This document shows, one piece after another, positions 1 through 8,918 of a stretch of DNA of 64,000 nucleotides. The notes under the pieces were generated by a model. It did no database searches. It saw only the letters and a program-made list of their open reading frames with translations, and was not told the origin of the DNA. Every line of letters begins with the position of its first letter. Position 1 is the first letter of the stretch. Location: NCBI GenBank assembly GCA_040776805.1, contig JAXGZS010000003.1:248001-312000 (forward strand), given 5' to 3'. Origin of the DNA: UBA7702 sp040776805. Its GTDB lineage: Bacteria > Bacillota > Dehalobacteriia > UBA7702. Both the position numbers and the translations under genes were made by a program.

Positions 1-768
1 CACTTTGACATCGCCGTAATGGAAGTAGCCGCCAAAGGGCGAGGGATTGCTTTGCCGCATACGCCGAAACATGGTGAAAGGCGGCATTTCGCTTTTGATC
101 ATCATTCTCTGGGTCATATTGGCGATGTAGATATCCCCCTCCACAATATGCTCCATCATCTTTTTAACGGTCTTTTGGTAATCCTCTTTGGTAAAATCAA
201 AGGATATATTGGCAATGTAGTCCGTGATCTCCGCCTTTTCCTCCGACACCGTCTCGACGAGACGGTTTAAGCGGCGCAAACTTTCAGCTGCCGGATAAAG
301 AATTCCCCGGGCCGTCGCCGTATACGTATGCTGCCAATGATCGTAAATGATCAGGTTTTCGTAAAAGCAAAACAAAGCTTCCGGCATATCGATTTCTTTT
401 TGATGGCTGCTTTTAATTTTCTCAAATTTACGTCCATAGTCATAACTAAAATAGCCGATCCCGCCGGCAATCAGGGGCAACGCTGTCTCGTTTTTTTCAA
501 AATCAGCGGCGGCATAGGCGGAGAGCCGCTCTTCAAAGGAACCTTTTACGGCGCGTTTGTTTTCATAGGTAACGCCGTCTCTTTCCTCTAAAACCAGGTA
601 AGGATAAAGGCCGATGATGGAAAAACGGTTGTTTTCGTCCCGTTCCTGCTCCTGTTCTTTTTCCTGTAGTGAAGAATCGAGAATGGCCGTGAGGGGCAGC
701 TCCGCGACACGCTCATAAAGCGCTTCCAATTTTAACTGCCAATTTGTTTGCTCTACTACCGTTATCAT
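1..768 (-). CDS. pabB: Aminodeoxychorismate synthase component I (PabB), N-terminal part
   Basis: This is a 256-codon reading frame that leaves the window at position 1. It starts at an ATG whose first bases overlap the TGA of the pabA gene (ATGA), so the two are translationally coupled. The protein begins MITVVEQTNWQLK and later carries GGIGYFSYDYGR and GDIYIANMTQR, which are signatures of the chorismate-binding TrpE/PabB family; the latter matches the conserved start of the chorismate-binding domain. With the adjacent glutaminase subunit it should make 4-amino-4-deoxychorismate for folate. TrpE is the alternative, but no trp genes flank it. The catalytic C-terminal half is outside the window. 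Confidence 0.85.
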   Translation of the reverse strand, partial: MITVVEQTNWQLKLEALYERVAELPLTAILDSSLQEKEQEQERDENNRFSIIGLYPYLVLEERDGVTYENKRAVKGSFEERLSAYAAADFEKNETALPLIAGGIGYFSYDYGRKFEKIKSSHQKEIDMPEALFCFYENLIIYDHWQHTYTATARGILYPAAESLRRLNRLVETVSEEKAEITDYIANISFDFTKEDYQKTVKKMMEHIVEGDIYIANMTQRMMIKSEMPPFTMFRRMRQSNPSPFGGYFHYGDVKV

Positions 769-1358
769 GCCATCACCTTCTCACAAATATACATGAAGTT
801 CTTTAGCAGGCGATATCCGTATTCCGTCAGCACTGCTTCAGGATGAAACTGCACGCCGTAAAGGGGCAGGTTTTTATGACGGAGAGCCATGATTTCCCCA
901 TCCTCGGCCACGGCGCACACGTCTAAGCAAGCAGGTAGCTGCTCCTTGTCAACGACGAGGGAATGATAGCGCGTTACCTGAAAGCCTCTGGGAATGCCTT
1001 GAAAAAGACCGGACGCGTCATGGTATACAGGAGAGATTTTGCCATGCATCGGTTGTTTACCCTTCTTGATGACGCCGCCGTAATGGTAGGCAATGGTCTG
1101 GTGACCGAGGCAGACGCCGAGTATCGGCACTTGATGCCCGAAATGGGCAAGGACGGACAGGGAAGCGCCGCTGTCCTCCGGCCGCTTCGGACCGGGGGAA
1201 ATGATAATCCCCTGAAGCTCTCCTTTTTTCCATAAATCTTCTAAACGCGCTTCCTCGACTTCGTCGTTGCGCACTACCGCCACGTCGCGGCCAAGTTCAC
1301 GGCAGTAAGCCGCCAAATTATAGACAAAGGAATCGTAATTGTCGATCATCACATACAT
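765..1358 (-). CDS. pabA: Aminodeoxychorismate/anthranilate synthase glutamine amidotransferase (PabA)
   Basis: This 197-residue class I glutamine amidotransferase supplies ammonia from glutamine to the PabB partner encoded immediately downstream. The nucleophile elbow GVCLGHQ puts the catalytic cysteine near residue 83, and FHPEAV supplies the His/Glu pair near 172 and 174; the oxyanion motif ISPGP is also present. The start was chosen at MYVMIDNYDSF because the family begins there and a GGAGG lies just upstream. A longer frame reaches 1466, but it would translate through a terminator hairpin. The ATGA overlap with pabB indicates one operon. PabA and TrpG cannot be separated by sequence alone; PabA is favoured by context. 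Confidence 0.88.
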   Translation of the reverse strand: MYVMIDNYDSFVYNLAAYCRELGRDVAVVRNDEVEEARLEDLWKKGELQGIIISPGPKRPEDSGASLSVLAHFGHQVPILGVCLGHQTIAYHYGGVIKKGKQPMHGKISPVYHDASGLFQGIPRGFQVTRYHSLVVDKEQLPACLDVCAVAEDGEIMALRHKNLPLYGVQFHPEAVLTEYGYRLLKNFMYICEKVMA

Positions 1359-1410
1359 GAAGCGTTCCTCCAAAGAAGCTATAAAATCCGAATTATTTGA
1401 ATTATTTGAA

Positions 1411-1445
1411 AAAAAACCGAAGATAAAAAAGCTTTTATCTTCGGC
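1411..1445 (-). terminator. Rho-independent terminator after the YeiH-like gene
   Basis: A 12-bp inverted repeat (CCGAAGATAAAA / TTTTATCTTCGG, 1417-1444) is followed on the minus strand by eight T residues. It lies about 80 bp after the transporter stop and 50 bp before the pabA start, so it separates the two transcription units. It could also act as an attenuator in a pabA leader. Confidence 0.8.
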
Positions 1446-1525
1446 AGTATTCTGGATTCCAGGCACACCGTACCATATTTATTTTTTTATAATTTAACCG
1501 ATTTTGGCCCTCCTGTCAAGCCCCT

Positions 1526-2584
1526 TCACCAAATTCCTAAAGTTTTTTGGAGCAGCAGACTGACGACGGCAATACAGACCCAGCAGATAAAACCGAGAGC
1601 AAGGGGTTTGCCGCCGGATCGCAGGAGCTTCACCAGATTCGTATTGAGTCCGATGGCGCTCATCGCCATCACAATGAGGAATTTACTGAGTTCTTTCAAA
1701 ACAGCGAAGACGTCTTCGGCCACGGTTAAGGCCGCGCCGCTGAAAAACGCGGTAAAAACAGTGGTGATCAGGGAAGCGAGTATAAAATAAAGGATAAACA
1801 TGGGAAATATCTTTTTGAAAGAGACCGCGGCGCGGTCTTCCCCCTGATCTTTCCGGGCTTTCTTGATCTGATAAAAAGCTAAGATCAACGTAATGGGGAT
1901 GATCGCCAAGGTTCGCGTCAGCTTGACGATGGTGGCATAGTTCAACACAGCGCCGTTGGTGTTATGGAGCGTATCCCAGGTGGCGGCCGCCGCCGTTACC
2001 GAAGAGGTGTCATTGATGGCCGTCCCCGCGAAGAGGGCGAAGCCTTCATTGCTCATATGAAGCAAACCGCCGAGGGTAGGAAAGATCACCGCGGCGATGA
2101 CGTTAAAAAAGAAAATCACGGAAATCGACTGAGCGATCTCCTCATCGTTGGCTTTGATCACCGGCGCCGTGGCGGCAATGGCGCTGCCCCCGCAAATGGA
2201 GGAGCCGATGCCGATGAGGGCGGAGATTTTTCCCGGTATGGACATCATCTTATGCATGAAAAAGGCGACGATCAGCGCCGTGGAAATCGTGCTTAAAATG
2301 ATGGGCAGCGAGGAAAGACCTACTTTGCCAATGGTGGCGAGATTCAAGCCGAAACCCAAGAGGATAATGGCATATTGCAGGACTTTCTTTGCGGTAAAGG
2401 AAATCCCCGCGTCGAATTTCCCGCGTTTCTTTAAAAACAGCGCCGCGATCATGCCAAAGATGATGGCGATTACCGGCGCGCCGATGATTTTCAATTCCTG
2501 AAAAAATGCCACCACCAGCCAGGCCGTCAGGGCAATGCAGAAGCATAATAACAGCCCTCTCCCCTTTTCTTTGATCCATTTCAT
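1526..2584 (-). CDS. YeiH/UPF0324-family membrane transporter (putative sulfate exporter family)
   Basis: This is a 352-residue integral membrane protein with about ten hydrophobic segments. It has hallmark stretches of the YeiH (Cons_hypoth698) family: AIILLGFGLNLATIGKVG, SSICGGSAIAATAPVIKAND and GTAINDTSSVTAAA. Members are annotated as putative sulfate exporters, but the substrate is poorly established. The start is supported by a GGGGG ribosome binding site. The divergent LysR-type gene at 2716 is the classic arrangement for this family, so that regulator probably controls it from the shared 131-bp spacer. The gene ends before a strong terminator. Confidence 0.85.
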   Translation of the reverse strand: MKWIKEKGRGLLLCFCIALTAWLVVAFFQELKIIGAPVIAIIFGMIAALFLKKRGKFDAGISFTAKKVLQYAIILLGFGLNLATIGKVGLSSLPIILSTISTALIVAFFMHKMMSIPGKISALIGIGSSICGGSAIAATAPVIKANDEEIAQSISVIFFFNVIAAVIFPTLGGLLHMSNEGFALFAGTAINDTSSVTAAAATWDTLHNTNGAVLNYATIVKLTRTLAIIPITLILAFYQIKKARKDQGEDRAAVSFKKIFPMFILYFILASLITTVFTAFFSGAALTVAEDVFAVLKELSKFLIVMAMSAIGLNTNLVKLLRSGGKPLALGFICWVCIAVVSLLLQKTLGIW

Positions 2585-2715
2585 TTTATAGCCCCCTTTC
2601 GATGCTCTTTTTCTGTCTTTTTCTAAAGATCATTATACTCCTTGCAATATCATTTGTAAAATGCTATTATTATTATAATTTCATAGATATTTATCTATGC
2701 ATAAGGAGATCTACC

Positions 2716-3597
2716 ATGACCATTCGCGATCTGGAAATCTTTGTCGCCGTAGCGGAAACCGGCGGTATCGGCACGGCGGCCAAAAAACTCTATATTTCCC
2801 AGCCCACGGTCAGCCACGCGATTTCTCAAATCGAAAAGAGTTACCATGTGAAATTATTTGAACGGCTTTCCAAAAAAATGCTGATTACCGCCACAGGTGA
2901 GGAATTCTTACAGTATGCTCACCATAGCCTCAATCATTTTAGAAATATGGAGCATTTTCTGTACCACGCCTCGGAGCAGCTGACGATACACATCGGCGCT
3001 TCCCTCACCGTAGGCGGCTTTTTTCTGATGAATATGATTTCCGACTTTGAGCAGGAGCACCCCCATCTTCGCGTCAGAGTCTATATCGACAACACAAAAA
3101 TAATCCTCCGTCAAATCTTAGACGGATCCCTTGATATTGCTGTTTTGGAAGGCGACACCCTTTCCTCGGAAACCGTCACCGAGGTCGTCTACGAAGATAA
3201 CATGGTGCTGATCTGCGGCAAGGAGCATCCTTTCGCGAACAGAAGTTCCATCCGCCTGCAAGAGCTGAAAAACGCGGACTGCGTGCTAAGGGAAGAAGGC
3301 TCCGGCACGCGGGATTTTCTGATCAGGCTCACGGAAAAACAGGGCATCCCCATTGTTGAAAAATGGGTCTGCCACAGTTTTGACGCCATCCTCAATATCG
3401 TCAGTGCCGGACAGGGCGTTTCCATTATTTCCGAAGCCGTCGCCGCCCATGAGCCGAGGGTGGTTCAGATTCCCCTTGAAGACGCGGTGATGACCCGTAA
3501 ATTCCGTATTGTTTACCACAAAGATAAGTTCATCTCCTCGGCGTTAAAAGAGTTCATAACAGAAACAAGATCCTATTTTCGTAAGGTTCAGCTGTAA
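2716..3597 (+). CDS. LysR-family transcriptional regulator
   Basis: This 293-residue regulator starts at MTIRDLEIFVAV, preceded by AAGGAG at 2703-2708; upstream in-frame codons back to 2602 lack this support. Residues 1-60 form the LysR winged helix-turn-helix (GGIGTAAKKLYISQPTVSHAISQIE), and the rest is the periplasmic-binding-like effector domain. It diverges from the YeiH-type transporter and likely regulates it, and perhaps itself, in response to a small anion or sulfur metabolite; that is inferred from gene order. A bidirectional terminator follows directly. Confidence 0.9.
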   Translation: MTIRDLEIFVAVAETGGIGTAAKKLYISQPTVSHAISQIEKSYHVKLFERLSKKMLITATGEEFLQYAHHSLNHFRNMEHFLYHASEQLTIHIGASLTVGGFFLMNMISDFEQEHPHLRVRVYIDNTKIILRQILDGSLDIAVLEGDTLSSETVTEVVYEDNMVLICGKEHPFANRSSIRLQELKNADCVLREEGSGTRDFLIRLTEKQGIPIVEKWVCHSFDAILNIVSAGQGVSIISEAVAAHEPRVVQIPLEDAVMTRKFRIVYHKDKFISSALKEFITETRSYFRKVQL

Positions 3598-3603
3598 AAC
3601 TGT

Positions 3604-3642
3604 AAAAAAGATCACCCATCTGCTGACGGGTGATCTTTTATT
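3604..3642. terminator. Bidirectional terminator
   Basis: The inverted repeat AAAAGATCACCC / GGGTGATCTTTT (3606-3617 and 3628-3639) has A and T runs on both sides. It sits between the convergent LysR gene and threonine aldolase gene and can serve both. Confidence 0.8.
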
Positions 3643-3688
3643 TGATTTCGTCTGTGCCAACGCGTCCATTTTCTTTATCCCCTTCTTC

Positions 3689-4714
3689 TTAAAAGAAAGA
3701 AAGTAGTTCTTTTATATCCTCTTCTTTCGTGCCCCAGCTGGTGGCAAGGCGGATCACCGTATGGTTTTCGTCGTATTTTTCCCAGAAACCGAAACTGACC
3801 TTTTCAGCAAGGGCGTCCATGGCCCGGTTCTCCACGACAATGAACTGCTGGTTCGTCGGGGAATCAAGGTAAAAGGCGCACCCTTTCTTTTTCAAGCCGT
3901 CCTTTAAGATAGACGCCATTGCGTTGCCGTGAGCGGCCAATCTAAAATAGAGTCCGTCGCTGAAAAGCGTATCGAATTGAATACCCAAAAGCCAGCCTTT
4001 GGCCAGCAGCGCGCCGTGCTGCTTGATCTGGGTGAAAAGGTGGGGTATGAGATGGGGATCGGGGATCACCGCAGCTTCGCCGAAAAGAGCCCCCACCTTG
4101 GTGCCGCCGATGTAGAAGGCATCGCAGAGGGCGGCGATATCCTTTAAATCCAAATCGGCTCCTTTTGCCGTCAAGGCATAACCCAGACGGGCGCCGTCAA
4201 GATACAGTTTCAGCTGAAAACGGTCGCAGACAGCGCGCAAAGCGGTAAGTTCCGCTTTTGTATAGAGGGTACCGTATTCCGTGGGCTGGGAGATGTAAAT
4301 CAGCCCCGGCTGCGTCATATGCTCATGGGTTTCGTCAACATAAAAGTCCAGCAGATATTGCTCCACCGAGGCGGCGTTGAGCTTGCCCTCTTGCCCCGGC
4401 AGAGTAATAACTTTATGACCGCAGTATTCGACAGCGCCGGCCTCATGCGCACTGATATGCCCCGAAGTAGCGGCAACGACCCCTTCATAGCGCTTTAACA
4501 GCGCGTCAATAAGCAAGGCGTTGCTCTGGGTGCCGCCCACCAAAAATTTCACCAAGGCATTCGGTTTGCCGCAGGCGGCGGCGATTTTCCGCACCGCGCT
4601 TTCACTGTAAGGATCAAAACCGTAGGCCGTGTTTTGCTCATCCTTTAACGTCAGGAAGCGCGCCAAAATCTCCGGCGCCGCCGTTTCCATGTAGTCGCTG
4701 TCAAAATGTAACAT
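3689..4714 (-). CDS. Low-specificity threonine aldolase family PLP enzyme
   Basis: This 341-residue fold-type I PLP enzyme of the beta-eliminating lyase/threonine aldolase group should cleave threonine or allo-threonine to glycine and acetaldehyde. Visible family features are VGGTQSNALLIDALL, the SGHISAHEAGAVE histidines near residues 86-90, YLDGARLGYAL with the PLP-binding aspartate, and YIGGTKVGALFG with the Schiff-base lysine near residue 206. It starts 2 nt after the stop of the phosphodiesterase gene, with a GGGAG-type site, so the two are co-transcribed. No metabolic link between the two products is obvious. Confidence 0.88.
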   Translation of the reverse strand: MLHFDSDYMETAAPEILARFLTLKDEQNTAYGFDPYSESAVRKIAAACGKPNALVKFLVGGTQSNALLIDALLKRYEGVVAATSGHISAHEAGAVEYCGHKVITLPGQEGKLNAASVEQYLLDFYVDETHEHMTQPGLIYISQPTEYGTLYTKAELTALRAVCDRFQLKLYLDGARLGYALTAKGADLDLKDIAALCDAFYIGGTKVGALFGEAAVIPDPHLIPHLFTQIKQHGALLAKGWLLGIQFDTLFSDGLYFRLAAHGNAMASILKDGLKKKGCAFYLDSPTNQQFIVVENRAMDALAEKVSFGFWEKYDENHTVIRLATSWGTKEEDIKELLSFF

Positions 4715-4716
4715 CC

Positions 4717-5574
4717 TTATTCTCCCTGTTCCCCTTTTATGGACGCGGGTAAAAACCCTTCAAATACAATGATATCAAAATACTTTTCGGCATATTTTAG
4801 CTCTTCTTCACTGCGGATGGTCCAGGCCGCCGTCTTTGCTTGAAATAGCTTGCGGCTGATGACCAGGGGCAGCTTTTCCGCACCTTTGCATTCATAAGCG
4901 ATAAAATCCGGCTTAGAAATGCAGTTGGTCAACAGGTTGGTCTGGGCGAATTTTACGAACCAGGATTCTTTTCGCTGCTTCCAGGGATCGAAAAAATCCA
5001 TGGAAAGCTGTCCCCGGAGCACATCGGGCTCGTTCTTTTTAAACCACTGGAGTACAAAGGGAGAAAAGGAAATGACAACGTAATCCCCTTGATATTTTTT
5101 TAGCTCCGCCATGGTCTTTTGACAAAGCGCGTCGTCATCGCCGCCGCTTTTGATTTCCACCACCAGGGGAACCTTGCCGTCGATGAGGGTCAGCGCTTCT
5201 TCCAGCGTTGGTACCCGTTGATCCGATTGGAAAAGCGGGTAAAATTGAACTTCCGCCAAAGTCAGATCAGCGATTATTTTAGTCACCCCGGCGACCCGGC
5301 GGAGGGTGGCATCGTGAACGACCACGGGAATGCCGTCCTTGGTGAGCCGCACATCCAGTTCAATACCGTATCCCCCCTGGATTGCTTTGGCGAAAGCGGA
5401 CAAGGAATTTTCCGGCGCGTCGCCTTTGTTATCGTGTAAGCCGCGATGGGCGATGCGGCGGTTTTCAAAGGGCTGCAATCGCTTATCGCGCTCCTCATCA
5501 GTATTGGGCTTCATGCAATACAGCGCGGCGGCCGCCGCCGAGGTAGCGGCTGTAAACAGAAATCTTTTTGACAT
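4717..5574 (-). CDS. Glycerophosphodiester phosphodiesterase family protein
   Basis: This 285-residue protein has an N-terminal hydrophobic segment (about residues 5-20), likely a membrane anchor, followed by a GDPD TIM barrel. Diagnostic residues are IAHRGLHDN (HRG at 43-45), PENSLSAF, IELDVRLTKDG (Glu72, Asp74) and the general acid/base His88 in VVVHDATL. It should hydrolyse glycerophosphodiesters to glycerol-3-phosphate and an alcohol. The ribosome binding site is GGGGGAG. It is first gene of a two-gene operon with the threonine aldolase. Confidence 0.87.
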   Translation of the reverse strand: MSKRFLFTAATSAAAAALYCMKPNTDEERDKRLQPFENRRIAHRGLHDNKGDAPENSLSAFAKAIQGGYGIELDVRLTKDGIPVVVHDATLRRVAGVTKIIADLTLAEVQFYPLFQSDQRVPTLEEALTLIDGKVPLVVEIKSGGDDDALCQKTMAELKKYQGDYVVISFSPFVLQWFKKNEPDVLRGQLSMDFFDPWKQRKESWFVKFAQTNLLTNCISKPDFIAYECKGAEKLPLVISRKLFQAKTAAWTIRSEEELKYAEKYFDIIVFEGFLPASIKGEQGE

Positions 5575-5710
5575 AGGACTCCCCCGTTTTATTGATTTTC
5601 ATAAATACTTATGATAAGCTAATTACAAATAAAAAAATGACGTAATAGTTTACTATGATGGGGGTCAAAATGGTACAATAAATCATGCTTCTTCATGTTA
5701 GGAGGTTAAC

Positions 5711-6457
5711 ATGGTAAAATTCAAACATAAAATTGTTTTGGTCTTGGTTGTTTTGCTTTCATTCGTAACCATAGGCTTGCTCGCTTTTTCAGCCTTTGAT
5801 ACACAGAAAAACAGTAACGAGAAAGAAAGCATTTACACAACCATTGTACAATCAGAAGAGGCACTTTTTAGCATCGGCGTGATACCGGATACGATGCTCA
5901 ATACGGATAAAAACGATATAGAAGTTATATCGGAAGCGCAAACCCAAAAACTGTTAACAGAAAAGAAAGCCGGCTTCAGCAAATGTTTTAATGAAAAACT
6001 TGAAAATACCTATAAAGAAGATACAGAAATCTCCATAACCGCGGCAAAAGAACGGGCGGAATACATGAAACAAGCCGGCAATATGGATGTGGGAGACAGC
6101 GCGGAAGGTCTCGACACGGTGGATATCACCATTGATGCCGGTGTACTTAGCTGTGATCTCCGTTCCGTATCGGTCAATGGGGACAGCGCCGACGCCTCTG
6201 CTATCATCATCGCGTGGTCGAAATCCATTTATTTTGATAAAGCCACCAAAGAATACTACACATGGCTGACGTTCAGCCAGTTCGATAATGAGTACAATTT
6301 TGTAAAAAGAGATGATCATTGGGTCGTTGATTCGGTGGATATGACTCAATTATTCGCGCCGGAGGATTATGATTACCGTAAGGGAACCTATACTTCTTTT
6401 GAGGAAGCCGTAGCAGCCGCGCAAAAAATTGTTCCCAATGAGGAAAACCCCTTTTAA
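5711..6457 (+). CDS. Membrane-anchored or secreted protein of unknown function
   Basis: This 248-residue protein starts at MVKFKHKIVLVLVVLL with an AGGAGG site 8 nt upstream. Residues 7-28 form one transmembrane or uncleaved signal segment; the remainder is hydrophilic, acidic and predicted extracytoplasmic, ending KIVPNEENPF. I recognise no domain. Its last 15 or so codons and its terminator recur at about 8137-8290 in a degenerate copy, so this family was once duplicated here. It is monocistronic, with its own strong terminator. Confidence 0.7.
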   Translation: MVKFKHKIVLVLVVLLSFVTIGLLAFSAFDTQKNSNEKESIYTTIVQSEEALFSIGVIPDTMLNTDKNDIEVISEAQTQKLLTEKKAGFSKCFNEKLENTYKEDTEISITAAKERAEYMKQAGNMDVGDSAEGLDTVDITIDAGVLSCDLRSVSVNGDSADASAIIIAWSKSIYFDKATKEYYTWLTFSQFDNEYNFVKRDDHWVVDSVDMTQLFAPEDYDYRKGTYTSFEEAVAAAQKIVPNEENPF

Positions 6458-6494
6458 CAGAGAGTGAACCGCACAATCAAAACACCAATTTAAC

Positions 6495-6531
6495 GGAGCG
6501 GAAAGATTTTGCCTTTCCGCTCCCTTTTTTA
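6495..6531 (+). terminator. Rho-independent terminator
   Basis: The stem GGAGCGGAAAG / CTTTCCGCTCC (6495-6523) is followed by a T run. It ends the 5711 gene. A close relative of this hairpin, with flanking sequence, recurs at 8254-8290. Confidence 0.85.
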
Positions 6532-6739
6532 TCTTTTGCCCAAAGCGTCATGCCCTTAAAATGAGAGGCTACGCGGCGGCCGACCTTGACACGGCGCCTG
6601 TTTCCCACTATGATGCAGCTAAGGCGGAACGCTGGATTCCGGCCTTTCGCCCCAATCAAGATTTCCCCCACTTTTGCGCCGATTTCGAGCTTACACAGAA
6701 TGCGGGGTACCCCCATTCCCCGCTTACACCACGCCGCTT

Positions 6740-7159
6740 TTAATAGTCATCAGGCAAATAATCCGTAAGATCATAGTCGGCGGGGTCGCCAAACACATCC
6801 TCTACATAATCTCGGAATTTTTTGATTTCCTCATCACTGGCCCCGTAGGTTGTTTTGATTTCTTCATCACTCATCTGTGCAATGAACATGACAGCATATA
6901 TTGTATCACGCCGTGCCGAATCCACTGTCGCACCAGCCTCGATATAACCATTTTCATCCAGCCATTTTTCCAGCTGTGCATCACTTAAATCATATAGAGC
7001 CGCAGTGCCTTCCGGCCCATTCATTTCAAAGGCCCAGCCACCAAAATCATAATTGCCATCCTCGTCAAGATAGGATTTATCATTTCCACAACCGGCGAAG
7101 CCAAACAAAGTTAGACCAAACAATATGAATACAAATACCGTTTTCTTTCTCTTTGACAT
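6740..7159 (-). CDS. Small lipoprotein of unknown function
   Basis: This 139-residue protein starts at MSKRKKTVFVFILFG, with GGAGG about 10 nt upstream. The signal sequence ends in a lipobox FAGC, so it should be lipid-anchored outside the membrane. The mature part is acidic and contains two short helical repeats of the type LSDAQLEKWLDENGY and SDEEIKTTYGASDEEIKK. I do not recognise a family. It overlaps the end of the upstream 7188 gene by a few codons only in its longer, less likely form, and is probably co-transcribed with it. Confidence 0.65.
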   Translation of the reverse strand: MSKRKKTVFVFILFGLTLFGFAGCGNDKSYLDEDGNYDFGGWAFEMNGPEGTAALYDLSDAQLEKWLDENGYIEAGATVDSARRDTIYAVMFIAQMSDEEIKTTYGASDEEIKKFRDYVEDVFGDPADYDLTDYLPDDY

Positions 7160-7187
7160 GGTTTTAACAATCCTCCACCCTTGTTTT

Positions 7188-8048
7188 TTATAAAACATTA
7201 ACAACTAAGTCATCTGCCGCACGATAAACATAATTTGTACTTGGAGAAAAACTAATTGAAGGAAAACCGGCGGTAAGAGAAATTCCAGTTACTGTATATG
7301 TATAGTGAGAATACCCGCCTTGGGCTTGCAGCCAATCTACCTTACCATAGTGCTTTAATGCGACTCTTGCAGCACCTTTATAACAAAAATTATAAGCGCT
7401 GGGCGGCGTTGCACTTGTTTTGATAAAGAATGTGGGAGTTTTTACTCCTGATGCTAACGAAACATAATCATTGTTGGTTAAGCCCGTTGTTGTGGTAGTA
7501 ACATTACCCGTAAGAGAATTACGTTTATAAAGCGTATAGCGTGATTTGTTGTTTTCGCTATACGGCATAAATGCCATATTTTCGGTCCAAACAATTGCAA
7601 AATCATCTCTATAAGGACTAAACGGTAAACTACTCCATTGCCATTGAGTATAAACTGTAGAGTATGTCCATTTATTTGTATGATAATCTAATTTCTCAAT
7701 AACTGTATAGATTGTCAAGGTAGCACTAAGCGTCCTTATTTCATCATCTGTAGAATCTGGATTTTGCAAAATTGCTATTTCTTCAGAATTATATCCCATA
7801 TATTCCAATTCCTCAACAGAGAGCTTTCCTCTTTCACGCAAAACAGATTCATAGGTATTTTCTTTCAGCATGGCGATTTCTTTATTAGAATAGTTTTCTG
7901 ACTTTAATTCTTCTACTGTCTTTTTCCGTAAGGTATCATACATATCATATTCATCATATATAACTACATTTGCTCTTTGAAGTATATTTTCGCCAGGTTC
8001 TTCAACAGGAGATAATTCCCCTGTCATGATGGCATTATTCTCATTCAA
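7188..8048 (-). CDS. Hypothetical protein, probably 5'-truncated exported protein
   Basis: This frame has 286 codons with a possible TTG start at 8048 and no convincing ribosome binding site; the first ATG is at codon 8. The open frame extends upstream to an in-frame stop near 8089 without giving a signal peptide, although the codons just before 8048 (VSVYHSLVAET) resemble the end of one. The protein has two related helical repeats (TVEELKSENYSNKEIAMLK and LSVEELEYMGYNSEEIAIL), then a Ser/Thr/Tyr-rich C-terminal half typical of exported proteins. Its 5' end abuts the duplicated remnant at 8137, so it may have lost its true start. Confidence 0.5.
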   Translation of the reverse strand: MNENNAIMTGELSPVEEPGENILQRANVVIYDEYDMYDTLRKKTVEELKSENYSNKEIAMLKENTYESVLRERGKLSVEELEYMGYNSEEIAILQNPDSTDDEIRTLSATLTIYTVIEKLDYHTNKWTYSTVYTQWQWSSLPFSPYRDDFAIVWTENMAFMPYSENNKSRYTLYKRNSLTGNVTTTTTGLTNNDYVSLASGVKTPTFFIKTSATPPSAYNFCYKGAARVALKHYGKVDWLQAQGGYSHYTYTVTGISLTAGFPSISFSPSTNYVYRAADDLVVNVL

Positions 8049-8136
8049 TGTTTCTGCTACAAGAGAATGATAAACAGATACTTTCTATTAATAATTATTA
8101 TATACTTCCCTTTGAAAATATCAAGCTTAAAATTGT

Positions 8137-8219
8137 CATAAAGGAACTTTTCTTCTTTGGATAATGCCGTAACGGCTGCGCAAAAAATTGTTCCCAGCGA
8201 AGAAAATCCCTTTTAATAG
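8137..8219 (+). pseudogene. 3' remnant of a paralogue of the 5711 gene
   Basis: The sequence aligns with the last codons of the 5711 gene: AVTAAQKIVPSEENPF here against AVAAAQKIVPNEENPF there, each followed by TAA. A one-base deletion upstream breaks the frame and similarity fades before 8137. The downstream hairpin is also shared. It is a dead end-piece of a second gene copy. Confidence 0.7.
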
Positions 8220-8253
8220 CGGACGCACCGCGCAAGCAAAACACCAACTTCAC

Positions 8254-8297
8254 GGAGCAGAAAGATTTACCTTTCTGCTCCGTCCGTTTTTCTATCT
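8254..8297 (+). terminator. Orphan terminator of the duplicated remnant
   Basis: The stem GGAGCAGAAAG / CTTTCTGCTCC (8254-8281) is followed by a broken T tract. It matches the terminator at 6495 and no intact plus-strand gene precedes it. Similarity to the 6.5 kb copy continues to about 8329. Confidence 0.7.
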
Positions 8298-8321
8298 TTC
8301 GCGGCAAAGTACAGTCTGCCC

Positions 8322-8918
8322 TTAAAATGCCGCCAATACGTAATGGAGCAGAGCCGTGATGCCGACACTGTATAAAACGAGGGTCACCGGTTTACAGAGG
8401 AGAATAACGGTGATAAATTTACTTAATTTCATCTTCGTCAGTCCCGCCAAATAACAGAGGACGTCATGGGGGGCGCCGGGAATCAGAATCGTTAAGGTAA
8501 ACAACTTATTGAACCTTTTTTGATCCTGACAGTAGCCGATGTATTTTTCAAAATACCGTTTGCCGACAAACTTTTTCACCAAAACACTGCCATATCGCCG
8601 GGAAAGCAAAAAAGACACCACACAGCCGAGGCAGATACCGAGGTAATTATAGAGAAAACCGAACCAGGGACCGAAAATCACCACCCCGGCGACGCAGCCC
8701 ATCGTTGTCGGCAGAATCGCGAGCACCACCGTGATGGCCTGAATGAGAATGAAAACGACCACAGCCCAAATGCCGAACCCCTCCATATAGCGAACAAAAG
8801 CCTCGGTATCCGTGAACACCCCGACTTTATAAAGATAAACGCTGAATAGGATGAGGGCGACGGTGAATATAAGAATCACGACATGATTCAAACTGATCGA
8901 AATTTTATATCCTTTCAT
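8322..8918 (-). CDS. TVP38/TMEM64 family (DedA-like VTT domain) membrane protein
   Basis: This 198-residue protein has about five membrane segments. The VTT/SNARE-associated core is visible as ILPTTMGCVAGVVIFGPWFG followed by a cytoplasmic loop, and then LILIPGAPHDVLCYLAGLT-type residues (here TILIPGAPHDVLCYLAGLT). Family members are linked to lipid scrambling and membrane homeostasis. Its ATG overlaps the stop of the upstream reductase gene (ATGA), so it is the last gene of the DUF4153-reductase-TVP38 operon. Confidence 0.85.
   Translation of the reverse strand: MKGYKISISLNHVVILIFTVALILFSVYLYKVGVFTDTEAFVRYMEGFGIWAVVVFILIQAITVVLAILPTTMGCVAGVVIFGPWFGFLYNYLGICLGCVVSFLLSRRYGSVLVKKFVGKRYFEKYIGYCQDQKRFNKLFTLTILIPGAPHDVLCYLAGLTKMKLSKFITVILLCKPVTLVLYSVGITALLHYVLAAF

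Noticed and set aside
1417..1466. Longer pabA start at 1466
   Set aside because: It would translate through the terminator hairpin and lacks a ribosome binding site; MYVMIDNYDSF with GGAGG is the family start.
8098..8307. Minus-strand frame of 69 codons over the duplicated remnant
   Set aside because: It is antisense to the remnant and terminator, with no ribosome binding site or recognisable protein.
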